Assembly: GCA_011391855.1 (NCBI GenBank)
Contig: JAABPT010000433.1
Span: 1 to 15,376, forward strand
Source of the DNA: Burkholderiales bacterium
GTDB lineage: Bacteria; Pseudomonadota; Gammaproteobacteria; Burkholderiales; Burkholderiaceae_C
Reading direction: 5' to 3'
DNA length: 15,376 nucleotides
The notes below the pieces were generated by a model. The model made no database searches. It was not told where the DNA came from and was given only the letters and a program-made list of their open reading frames with translations. Both the position numbers and the translations under genes were made by a program. This document shows, piece after piece, positions 5,436-11,784 of the stretch (position 1 is its first letter; every line of letters begins with the position of its first letter).

Positions 5436-6206
5436 ATGCGTATCCTGATCGCCAACGACGACGGTTATCTCGCCCCCGGACTGGCGGCGCTCGTGCGGGC
5501 CTGCGAGGGCCTCGGGCACATCGACGTCATCGCGCCGGAGCAGAATGCCAGCGGCACCTCCAACGCGCTCACGCTGAACCGGCCGCTGTCGATCTTCGAG
5601 GCGCGCGGCGACCATGTGAAGGGCTTTCGCGTTGTCAATGGCACGCCTTCGGATTGCGTCCACGTGGCTCTGACCGGGCTGCTGGACCAGCGACCGGATC
5701 TGGTGCTGTCGGGTATCAACAATGGCGCCAACATGGGCGACGACACGCTGTATTCCGGCACCGTGGCCGCCGCCATGGAGGGCTATCTCTTCGGCATTCC
5801 GGCGATCGCGTTTTCGCAAGCCGAAAAGGGCTGGGCGCATCTGGACGCCGCCGCGGCGGCTGCACGCGCCGTCGTCGACCAGGTGCTGGCGCAGACCCCG
5901 CTGGGCGGCTTGCCCTGGCTGCTGAACGTGAATATCCCCAACCGCGCCGATGCCGCCGCGCTGCCAAGGGTGGTGACCCGTCTGGGCCGCCGGCACGCCA
6001 GCGAGCCGGTGATCGCTCAGACCAATCCGCGCGGTGAGTCCATCTACTGGATCGGGCCCGCAGGTGACGCGCGCGAATGTGGCGAAGGCACCGACTTCCA
6101 CGCCGTGGCCCAAGGCCGCATCTCCATCACACCGCTGCAGGTGGACCTGACCGACCACGCCTCGTCGGCCGCCTGGGCGGCGCGCCTGGCCGGCGGCAGC
6201 GCATGA
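5436..6206 (+). CDS. surE: SurE, 5'-nucleotidase / survival protein
   Basis: A 256-residue protein, the normal SurE length (about 250). SurE is a cytoplasmic metal-dependent nucleoside 5'/3'-monophosphatase that can also act on short polyphosphate. The start is ATG 5436, giving MRILIANDDGYLAPG. The expected metal ligands are visible: Asp8 and Asp9, Ser39 in NASGTSNAL, and Asn95 in SGINNGAN. Other family stretches are RVVNGTPSDCVHVAL and GDDTLYSGTVAAAMEG. The earlier ATG at 5428 is out of frame. This is the first gene of the conserved surE-pcm-nlpD-rpoS order, and its TGA overlaps the pcm ATG. Expression probably comes from the -10-like element directly before the start. Confidence 0.97.
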   Translation: MRILIANDDGYLAPGLAALVRACEGLGHIDVIAPEQNASGTSNALTLNRPLSIFEARGDHVKGFRVVNGTPSDCVHVALTGLLDQRPDLVLSGINNGANMGDDTLYSGTVAAAMEGYLFGIPAIAFSQAEKGWAHLDAAAAAARAVVDQVLAQTPLGGLPWLLNVNIPNRADAAALPRVVTRLGRRHASEPVIAQTNPRGESIYWIGPAGDARECGEGTDFHAVAQGRISITPLQVDLTDHASSAAWAARLAGGSA

Positions 6207-7033
6207 ATCGCCCGGCGCGGCCGGCTCGGTTTCCGCTGCCGCTGGACCGCCTGGCCGCCGGGGCCAAGCCCGTCGCGCCGGAGTTGCTGCGCCCGCAGCG
6301 CCCGCTGCAGCACGCGGCCCAGCACGCCGCCAAGAATGCAGCAGCCCAGGGACAGGGCGCGCCTCGCGGCCTGGGCCTGGACTCGGCGGCGGTGCGTGCG
6401 CGCATGGTGGCGCGCCTGCGCACCGAAGGCCTGTCCTGCGGACCCGTGCTGCAAGCCTTTGCCCAGGTGGAGCGTCACCGTTTCGTCGACACCGCGCTGG
6501 CCACCCAGGCCTACGAGGACACGAGCCTGCCCATCGGCCTGTCGCAAACGATTTCGAAGCCCTCGGTGGTGGCGCGCATGCTGGCGCTGCTGTTCGAAGG
6601 CGAGTCGGCTCGCGCCGCGGGCCACCTGGGGCGCGTGCTGGAGATCGGTACCGGGTGCGGCTATCAAGCGGCGTTGCTGACCCTTCTGGCGCGCTCCGTG
6701 GTGTCGATCGAACGGCTCAAGCCGCTGCACGACAAGGCGCGTGAGAACCTGGAAGGTCACCGCCATGGCGGCTTGCGGCTCGTTTTTGGCGATGGCCGCC
6801 TGGGCCACGCGCCGAACGCGCCTTACGACAGCATCGTGGCCGCCGCGGGCGGCGAAGACCTGCCTGCGGCCTGGCTCGACCAGTTGGCGGTGGGCGGCCG
6901 GCTGGTGGCACCGGTGCACGACGCCACCCGCGGCGGGCAGGTGCTGCTGGTCATCGACCGCCAGCCGCAAGGTCTGGCCCGGCGCTGGCACGATGCCGTG
7001 CACTTCGTCCCCTTAAAATCGGGTACTGCATGA
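6203..7033 (+). CDS. pcm: Pcm, protein-L-isoaspartate O-methyltransferase
   Basis: A 276-residue protein that uses S-adenosylmethionine to methylate L-isoaspartyl residues and so start repair of aged proteins. The start ATG overlaps the surE stop (ATGA, 6203-6206). The catalytic domain covers about residues 60-276: ARMVARLRTEG, then VERHRFVDTALATQAYEDTSLPIG, then the QTISKPSVVARM segment, then SAM motif I VLEIGTGCGYQAALL and the later VFGDGRLGHAPNAPYDSI and VGGRLVAPV. The first 60 or so residues are Ala/Arg/Pro/Gln-rich, low complexity and absent from E. coli Pcm (208 residues). They are probably disordered, or a later start is used, though no better start with a ribosome binding site is evident. 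The stop overlaps the nlpD ATG. Confidence 0.95.
   Translation: MNRPARPARFPLPLDRLAAGAKPVAPELLRPQRPLQHAAQHAAKNAAAQGQGAPRGLGLDSAAVRARMVARLRTEGLSCGPVLQAFAQVERHRFVDTALATQAYEDTSLPIGLSQTISKPSVVARMLALLFEGESARAAGHLGRVLEIGTGCGYQAALLTLLARSVVSIERLKPLHDKARENLEGHRHGGLRLVFGDGRLGHAPNAPYDSIVAAAGGEDLPAAWLDQLAVGGRLVAPVHDATRGGQVLLVIDRQPQGLARRWHDAVHFVPLKSGTA
7014..7019 (+). promoter_or_regulatory. Putative -10 element for nlpD-rpoS inside the pcm 3' end
   Basis: TAAAAT lies 10 bases before ATG 7030, within the last codons of pcm. It would let nlpD and rpoS be transcribed independently of surE-pcm. No matching -35 hexamer is evident, so it is suggestive only. Confidence 0.4.
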
Positions 7034-7950
7034 TCAAAGGTCCCGGTCCGATGAAGATATTTCACGCTGCGGCGGCGCGGTATCAACCCCTTGCCCTGTG
7101 CGCCTTGGCCGCGATTTTGTCGGCCGGTTGCGCCTCGTCGACCCACAAGGCGCCCGTGGAACAACGCCAGCCGGCCGCGCGACCTGCGCCGACGAGCCCA
7201 GTGGCGGCCACTGCCGCCACCGCTGTACCCGCCGCACCGGCGCTTCCAGGCGCCGAGAACGCCGGCAAGCCCGGGTATTACACCGTCAAGCCCGGCGACA
7301 CCATGATCCGCATTGGCTTGGAACACGGTCAGAACTGGCGCGACATTGCGCGCTGGAACGCCATCGAGAACCCGAATCTCGTCGAGGTGGGCCAGGTGCT
7401 GCGCGTGGTGCCACCGGGCGGCGACGCGGTGGCGGTGCGGCCGGTCGCGGCCGCTGGCCCCGTGGAGTCGCGGCCGCTGGACGGCGCTCCTGCCGCAGCG
7501 GCTTCTGCGGCTGCGGCCTCGGCGCTACCGGTGCCCGCCGTGCCGGTGCCCGCTGCAGCGGCGGTGCCGCGCGATCCGGATGAAGACCTGGGCTGGGCGT
7601 GGCCCGCTGCCGGCCCCGTGGTGGCGACTTTCGACGAAAACAAGACCAAGGGCCTGGTCATCGCCGGCCAGCAGGGAGACCCGGTGTTGGCCGCAGCGGC
7701 CGGTCGCGTGGTCTATGCCGGCTCGGGGCTTCGCGGCTACGGCAACCTGGTCATCGTGAAGCACAACGCCACCTTCCTGACGGCCTACGCGCACAACCAG
7801 GCCTTGCTGGTGAAGGAAGACGAAGTGGTGCGCCGCGGCCAGAAGATCGCCGAGATGGGATCCACCGACGCCGATCGTGTCCAGCTGCACTTCGAGGTGC
7901 GGCGCCAGGGCCGGCCGATCGACCCTTCCAGGCTGCTGCCGCCGCGCTAG
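7030..7950 (+). CDS. nlpD: NlpD-type lipoprotein with LysM and degenerate M23 (LytM) domain
   Basis: A 306-residue envelope lipoprotein. In other proteobacteria NlpD activates the cell-division amidase AmiC at the septum. The start ATG 7030 overlaps the pcm stop. ATG 7051, preceded by AAAGG, is an alternative and would shorten the signal peptide by seven residues. The signal peptide ends in the lipobox LSAGC with lipidated Cys34. An Ala/Pro-rich linker leads to a LysM domain at about residues 83-128 (YYTVKPGDTMIRIGLEHG), which binds peptidoglycan. A second Ala/Pro-rich linker leads to the LytM domain at about 195-306. The catalytic zinc site is broken: the HxxxD pair is replaced (Lys207, Val210 in TKGLVIAG), while His255 (AYAHN) and His287 (LHFEVR) remain. 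This is as expected for an activator rather than a hydrolase. It precedes rpoS, as in enteric bacteria. Confidence 0.93.
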   Translation: MIKGPGPMKIFHAAAARYQPLALCALAAILSAGCASSTHKAPVEQRQPAARPAPTSPVAATAATAVPAAPALPGAENAGKPGYYTVKPGDTMIRIGLEHGQNWRDIARWNAIENPNLVEVGQVLRVVPPGGDAVAVRPVAAAGPVESRPLDGAPAAAASAAAASALPVPAVPVPAAAAVPRDPDEDLGWAWPAAGPVVATFDENKTKGLVIAGQQGDPVLAAAAGRVVYAGSGLRGYGNLVIVKHNATFLTAYAHNQALLVKEDEVVRRGQKIAEMGSTDADRVQLHFEVRRQGRPIDPSRLLPPR

Positions 7951-7976
7951 CGGCACGGGGGCACGATCGGGCGCGC

Positions 7977-8963
7977 ATGGCCAGACGCACCTCCGCGCGC
8001 AACGGCTCCTCGGATCCCCTGGCAAGGCTGGCGCTGGCAGCGCTGCAGGTGAACGCCGGCGACGCCGAGCGGCTGCCCGAGCTGGAACCCCTGGGCGACC
8101 CCGCGGTTTGGGCGGCCGGTGAGCCCGAGCACGGCAACACGCTGCAGAGCTACTTGCACGAGATCCGCCGTGCGCCGCTGCTGAGTGCCGAAGAAGAACA
8201 CGAAACGGCGCAGCGCGCGCGCGCCGGCGACTTCGCGGCACGGCAGAGCATGATCGAACACAACCTGCGTCTGGTGGTCAGCATCGCCAAGAGCTACACC
8301 GGGCGCGGCGTGCCGATGGTCGACCTCATCGAGGAGGGCAACCTCGGCCTCATGCACGCCATCACCAAGTTCGAGCCCGAGCGCGGCTTCCGTTTCTCGA
8401 CCTATGCCTCGTGGTGGATCCGCCAGGGCGTGGAGCGCGCGGTGGTGCAGCAGGCGCGCCTGATCCGGCTGCCGGTGCACGTGGTGCGCGAGCTCAACCA
8501 GGTGCTGCGCGCACGGCGCACGCTCGAAGCCCGCGCGCCGGCCGCGGGTGCGGTGGCGGCCGAAGACATTGCTGGGCTGCTCGGTCGCCCGGTGGAGGAA
8601 GTGGCCGACCTGCTGCGGCTGGCCCAACTGCCGACCTCGCTGGACGCGCCGCTGGACAGCGATCCCGGCGCTTCGATGCTGGAGCAGGTGGCCGACGAGC
8701 ACGCCATCGACCCGCTGGGCCGCCAGCTCGACGCCGAGGCGCAGCGGTTGCTGGAACACGGCCTGGCAGAACTCAACAGCCGCGAACGCGAGGTGCTGGT
8801 CAGCCGCTACGGCCTGCACGGCCGCGAGCCACAGACACTGGAGGCCTTGGCGGTGCAACTGCGCGTCACGCGCGAGCGTGTGCGCCAGATCCAGCACGAG
8901 GCGCTGGTCAAGCTCAAGCGGCGCATGGCCAACCTGGGCGTGCACCGGGACTCGTTGTTCTGA
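7977..8963 (+). CDS. rpoS: RpoS, stationary-phase sigma factor (sigma-38)
   Basis: A 328-residue group 2 sigma-70 factor, the usual RpoS length. Domain order: region 1.2 at about 54-86 (NTLQSYLHEIRRAPLLSAEEE); regions 2.1-2.4 at about 90-165 with SMIEHNLRLVVSIAKSY, DLIEEGNLGLMHAITKFEPE and FRFSTYASWWIRQ; region 3 at about 166-245; region 4 at 258-320, with the helix-turn-helix TLEALAVQLRVTRERVRQIQ at 287-306. It lacks the long region 1.1 of RpoD. Placement 26 bases after nlpD is the classic arrangement and supports RpoS over other group 2 sigmas. The ATG 7977 start has only a weak upstream G-rich stretch as ribosome binding site. The stop is followed by a CTGAC tandem repeat. Confidence 0.96.
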   Translation: MARRTSARNGSSDPLARLALAALQVNAGDAERLPELEPLGDPAVWAAGEPEHGNTLQSYLHEIRRAPLLSAEEEHETAQRARAGDFAARQSMIEHNLRLVVSIAKSYTGRGVPMVDLIEEGNLGLMHAITKFEPERGFRFSTYASWWIRQGVERAVVQQARLIRLPVHVVRELNQVLRARRTLEARAPAAGAVAAEDIAGLLGRPVEEVADLLRLAQLPTSLDAPLDSDPGASMLEQVADEHAIDPLGRQLDAEAQRLLEHGLAELNSREREVLVSRYGLHGREPQTLEALAVQLRVTRERVRQIQHEALVKLKRRMANLGVHRDSLF

Positions 8964-8974
8964 CCTGACCTGAC
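8960..8974 (+). repeat. Three tandem CTGAC copies across the rpoS stop
   Basis: CTGAC occurs at 8960-8964, 8965-8969 and 8970-8974. Because the unit is 5 bases, the TGA triplets at 8961, 8966 and 8971 fall in all three forward frames, giving a stop in every frame right at the end of rpoS. Confidence 0.8.
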
Positions 8975-9003
8975 CGCAACAAGGCCGAAGTCGATGCGGT
9001 CGG

Positions 9004-9009
9004 GATAAT
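9004..9009 (+). promoter_or_regulatory. Putative -10 element of rlmD (leaderless)
   Basis: GATAAT lies eight bases before the rlmD ATG (9018), and no Shine-Dalgarno is present. Transcription would begin at or within a base or two of the start codon. No strong -35 hexamer is visible. It implies rlmD is not strictly dependent on rpoS transcription. Confidence 0.5.
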
Positions 9010-9017
9010 CGGCCGCC

Positions 9018-10367
9018 ATGGCAAATGGTTTCGATTGGCTGGAGGTCGAGTCGCTCGACCTCGAAGCCCAGGGCGTGGCACACCGTGCCGACGGCAAGGT
9101 GGTCTTCATCGAGGGCGCGCTGCCGGGCGAACGCGTGCAGGTCAGCGTGGCGCGCAAGAAGAACCAGTGGGAGCAGGGCCAGATGTCGGCGCTGGCGCGC
9201 GAAAGTGCGCAGCGCGTGCGGCCGGGCTGTCCGCATTTCGGCCTGCATGCGGGGGCTTGTGGCGGCTGCAAGATGCAGCACCTGCACCCGGCGGCGCAGG
9301 TGGCGGTGAAGCAGCGCGTGCTGGAAGACAACCTGTGGCACCTGGCCAAGGTGCGGCCCGAACGCATCCTGCGGCCGCTGGAGGGACCGGCCTGGGGCTA
9401 CCGCGACCGCGCCCGGCTCTCGGTGCGTTACGTGGCGAAGAAGGGCACGGTGCTGATCGGTTTTCACGAGCGCAAGTCGCGCTACGTGGCCGACATGCAG
9501 GTGTGCCCGGTGCTGCCGCCGCGCGTGAGCGCGATGCTGCTGCCGCTGCGTGAACTGATCGGCGGCATGGACCAGCGCGACCGGCTGCCGCAGATCGAAT
9601 TGGCGGTGGGCGAAGGTGTCACGGCGCTGGTGCTGCGTCATCTGGAACCGCTGTCGGCAGCCGATGCGCAGCGGCTGCGCGACTTCGGCGCCACGCACGG
9701 CGTGCAGTGGTGGTTGCAGCCTAAGGGGCCGGACACCGTGCACCGACTCGACGAGGGCGGCGCCGATCTGGCCTATCGTCTGCCCGAGTACGGCATCACC
9801 ATGCCCTTCAAGCCGACCGACTTCACGCAGGTCAACGCACACATCAACCGTGTACTCGTGGACCGGGCGGTGCGCCTGCTGGACCCGCAGTCGCATGAAC
9901 GCGTGATCGACTGGTTCTGCGGCCTGGGCAATTTCACGCTGCCCCTGGCCACGCGGGCACGCCAGGTGCTGGGCATCGAGGGCAGCGCAACGCTGGTGGC
10001 GCGGGCCCGCGACAACGCGCGGCTCAACGGCCTGGCCGCGCGCACCGAGTTCGAGGCGCGCAACCTGTTCGAGATCGGCCCCGACGATCTGCGTGCCGCC
10101 GGCGCGGCCCGGCGCTGGCTCGTCGATCCCCCGCGCGAAGGCGCCTTCGCGCTGGCCAAGGCGCTGGCCGAACTGCACGGCGCGGCAGGCTGGGCGGCGC
10201 CGGCGCGAATCGTCTATGTCAGCTGCAACCCAGCCACCCTGGCGCGCGATGCCGGCCTGCTGGTGCACCAGGCCGGCTACCGCTGCAGCCTGGCGGGCGT
10301 CGTGAACATGTTCCCGCACACAGCGCACACCGAGAGCATGGCGGTGTTCGATCTCGCACCGCCATGA
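9018..10367 (+). CDS. rlmD: RlmD, 23S rRNA (uracil-1939-C5)-methyltransferase
   Basis: A 449-residue Fe-S methyltransferase of the RumA/RlmD family, which uses SAM to make m5U at position 1939 of 23S rRNA. The N-terminal part (1-62) is a TRAM-like RNA-binding domain (ESLDLEAQGVAHRADGKVVF). Cluster ligands are Cys71, Cys81, Cys84 (CGGC) and Cys163 (MQVCPVL). The catalytic domain has the SAM-binding DWFCGLGNFTLPL (298-310), Gln271 in DFTQVN, Asp370 in VDPPR, the nucleophile Cys403 in YVSCNPATLARD and the proton-abstracting Glu439 in HTESM. All key residues are intact. RlmD fits better than the related TrmA or RlmC because of the length, the TRAM domain and the four-cysteine cluster. It is 54 bases after rpoS and has its own -10-like element. 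Confidence 0.94.
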   Translation: MANGFDWLEVESLDLEAQGVAHRADGKVVFIEGALPGERVQVSVARKKNQWEQGQMSALARESAQRVRPGCPHFGLHAGACGGCKMQHLHPAAQVAVKQRVLEDNLWHLAKVRPERILRPLEGPAWGYRDRARLSVRYVAKKGTVLIGFHERKSRYVADMQVCPVLPPRVSAMLLPLRELIGGMDQRDRLPQIELAVGEGVTALVLRHLEPLSAADAQRLRDFGATHGVQWWLQPKGPDTVHRLDEGGADLAYRLPEYGITMPFKPTDFTQVNAHINRVLVDRAVRLLDPQSHERVIDWFCGLGNFTLPLATRARQVLGIEGSATLVARARDNARLNGLAARTEFEARNLFEIGPDDLRAAGAARRWLVDPPREGAFALAKALAELHGAAGWAAPARIVYVSCNPATLARDAGLLVHQAGYRCSLAGVVNMFPHTAHTESMAVFDLAPP

Positions 10368-10370
10368 AGA

Positions 10371-10392
10371 AAGGGCCCGCAGGCCCCTTCTC
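10371..10392. terminator. Shared bidirectional terminator between rlmD and the YccA-type gene
   Basis: AAGGGCC (10371-10377) and GGCCCCTT (10382-10389) pair with one bulged base around the loop CGCA. On the + strand it is followed by CTC, and on the - strand by TTCTTC, so the - strand reading has the better tail. It sits between convergent stops (10367 on + and 10411 on -), the usual place for a shared terminator. Confidence 0.65.
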
Positions 10393-10410
10393 ACGTGTGC
10401 CGTTTGGCGC

Positions 10411-11097
10411 TCAGTCGTCGCCGCCGAAGATGCCCAGCAGCGCGAGCAGGTTGGAGAAGACGTTGTACACGCTCAGGTAGACCCCCAGCGTGGCGGTGAT
10501 GTAGTTCGTCTCCAGGCCGTCCTGCACACGTTTCAGGTCGTGCAGGATGAACAGCGAGAAGATGCCGATGGCCAGCACCGACAGCGTGATCATCAGCGCG
10601 CTGCTCTGAATGAAGAAGTTGGCGATCATCGCCACCAGCAGCATGATCATGCCGATGAACAGGAACTTGCCCATCTGCGAGAGGTCGCGCTTGATGACCG
10701 ACGACATGGTCGCCATGCCGAAGAAAATGACGCCGGTGCCGGCGAAGGCCGTCATGATCAGCCCGGTGCCATTGTTCAGTCCCAGCACCACGCCCAGCAG
10801 CCGCGCCAACATCAGGCCCATGAAGAAGGTGAAGGCCAGCAGCAGCGGCACGCCGGCAGCGCTGTTCTTGTTTTTCTCGATGGCATACATGAAGCCGAAG
10901 GCTCCCGCCAGGAAGACGATGAGGCCGATGCCGGGCGACATGGCCGCGGCAATGCCTGTCTGCACGCCGACCCAGGCCCCCAGCACCGTCGGCACCATGG
11001 ACAGCGCCAACAGCCAGTAGGTATTGCGCAGGACACGATTGCGTTGGGCGGCGAGCGCGCCGCCAGCGGTGGAAAGGACTTGTGCGCCTTGGTTCAT
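10411..11097 (-). CDS. BI-1/YccA-family inner membrane protein
   Basis: A 228-residue polytopic membrane protein of the Bax inhibitor-1 / YccA / YbhL family. The start is ATG 11097, with AAGGAG (11108-11103) six bases upstream. Seven hydrophobic segments are seen at roughly residues 26-46, 54-72, 82-104, 112-132, 144-163, 167-186 and 203-223. Family features are RNTYWLLALSMVPTVLGAWVG near the N-terminus, AFGFMYAIEKNKNSA, a conserved charged turn in FILHDLKRVQDG, and YITATLGVYLSVYNVFSNLL near the end. E. coli YccA modulates the FtsH protease, and related proteins act as pH-sensitive calcium leak channels. Which role applies here cannot be read from sequence. It is monocistronic and convergent with rlmD. 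Confidence 0.93.
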   Translation of the reverse strand: MNQGAQVLSTAGGALAAQRNRVLRNTYWLLALSMVPTVLGAWVGVQTGIAAAMSPGIGLIVFLAGAFGFMYAIEKNKNSAAGVPLLLAFTFFMGLMLARLLGVVLGLNNGTGLIMTAFAGTGVIFFGMATMSSVIKRDLSQMGKFLFIGMIMLLVAMIANFFIQSSALMITLSVLAIGIFSLFILHDLKRVQDGLETNYITATLGVYLSVYNVFSNLLALLGIFGGDD

Positions 11098-11147
11098 CTG
11101 AACTCCTTGACAGCGATGGACATGTCCACTTCGGACACAGAACAAGG

Positions 11148-11153
11148 ATTGTA
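11148..11153 (-). promoter_or_regulatory. Putative -10 element of the YccA-type gene
   Basis: Read on the - strand, TACAAT (11153 to 11148) would give a transcript start near 11141 and a leader of about 45 nt with a normal Shine-Dalgarno. No good -35 hexamer is seen at 17 bases. The leader contains the inverted repeat TGTCC (11123-11127) / GGACA (11133-11137), overlapping a 10-bp palindrome at 11118-11127. Confidence 0.45.
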
Positions 11154-11216
11154 AGTTCCGTGCCGGCTGGCCAGGATGACCCCACTGAACGTGCCGGCAA
11201 GGCCGCGTAAAGGCGT

Positions 11217-11222
11217 TATCGT
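11217..11222 (+). promoter_or_regulatory. Weak -10-like element of the GlcG-type gene
   Basis: TATCGT lies eight bases before ATG 11231, the same spacing as at rlmD, and no Shine-Dalgarno is present. The match to TATAAT is poor (4 of 6). It is recorded because the start would otherwise have neither leader nor ribosome binding site. Confidence 0.3.
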
Positions 11223-11230
11223 CCGGCGCC

Positions 11231-11647
11231 ATGAACACACGACCACTCCTGACCCTGGACGACGTGCGAGCCGCCGCCGCGGCCGCCGAATCGGAAGCCC
11301 TGAAGAACGGTTGGGCCGTCACGATCGCCATCACCGACGACGGCGGCCACCTGCTGTGGCTGCAGCGCCTGGACGGCGCGGCGCCGATCTCGGCCCACAT
11401 TGCCGCGGCCAAGGCCCGCAGCGCCGCCCTGGGCCGGCGCGAGACCAAGGGCTACGAAGACATGATCAACCAGGGCCGCACGGCCTTCCTGAGCGCGCCT
11501 GAACTGCAGGGCATGCTGGAAGGCGGGGTGCCGATCCTGGCCGGCGGGCATTGCCTGGGCGCCATTGGCGTGAGCGGCGTCAAGTCGGCCGAGGACGCGC
11601 AGGTCGCGCGGGCCGGCGTCGCGGCCGTGGTGGTGGCTGGCGCCTGA
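11231..11647 (+). CDS. GlcG/HbpS-type protein (PF03928, DUF336)
   Basis: A 138-residue cytoplasmic protein of the GlcG/HbpS (haem-degrading, formerly DUF336) family, at the usual family length. Diagnostic stretches are LTLDDVRAAAAAAESEALKNGW, AITDDGGHLLWLQRLDGA, SAHIAAAKARSAALG, the Gly-rich GGVPILAGGHCLGAIGVSG, and the C-terminal EDAQVARAGVAAV. Family members have been linked to haem binding in Streptomyces (HbpS), to corrinoid uptake, and to the glycolate operon (GlcG), but most are of unknown role. No signal peptide is seen. ATG 11231 is the natural start and has no Shine-Dalgarno. It is 137 bases before carA on the same strand, but the carA promoter-like TATAAT in the gap suggests separate transcription. 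Confidence 0.9.
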   Translation: MNTRPLLTLDDVRAAAAAAESEALKNGWAVTIAITDDGGHLLWLQRLDGAAPISAHIAAAKARSAALGRRETKGYEDMINQGRTAFLSAPELQGMLEGGVPILAGGHCLGAIGVSGVKSAEDAQVARAGVAAVVVAGA

Positions 11648-11657
11648 GCGGCGTCGA

Positions 11658-11663
11658 TATAAT
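11658..11663 (+). promoter_or_regulatory. Putative -10 element of carAB
   Basis: A consensus TATAAT directly after the GlcG-type gene. It predicts a start site near 11670 and a carA leader of about 115 nt. The best -35 candidate (TGGCTG, 18 bases upstream) is poor. Confidence 0.55.
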
Positions 11664-11726
11664 CTGCAGGTTTGCCCGCCCACACCGCAGCGCCAGCGAA
11701 ACTCCGCCACAGGTTTCCCCTCGGAT

Positions 11727-11755
11727 CCACCGCCTCGAGCCTCTCGACGGGGTGG
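11727..11755 (+). promoter_or_regulatory. Strong hairpin in the carA leader
   Basis: The 13-base arms at 11727-11739 and 11743-11755 pair at 11 of 13 positions around a 3-base loop. The outer CCACC/GGTGG and inner CTCGAG-type pairs are perfect. It lies 29 bases before the carA start, within the predicted leader. No T-run follows, so it is not an obvious intrinsic terminator. It may affect translation or be part of a pyrimidine- or arginine-responsive leader. Confidence 0.45.
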
Positions 11756-11784
11756 CGCTGAGCGCGCGAACCGGAGTCTTCGCC

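Noticed and set aside
7600..7950. NlpD C-terminal domain as an active M23 endopeptidase.
   Set aside because: The HxxxD zinc pair is replaced by Lys and Val, so it cannot form the normal metal site; an amidase activator is more likely.
7947..10394. An 815-codon open frame on the - strand opposite rpoS and rlmD.
   Set aside because: Its translation has no recognisable domain and is Arg/His/Gln/Ala-rich, typical of antisense frames in GC-rich genes. Both + strand genes have full sets of family motifs.
11551..11784. N-terminal extension of CarA from the open frame starting at 11551.
   Set aside because: It overlaps the GlcG-type gene and the TATAAT element, and its residues are low-complexity. 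CarA homology begins at about 11785.
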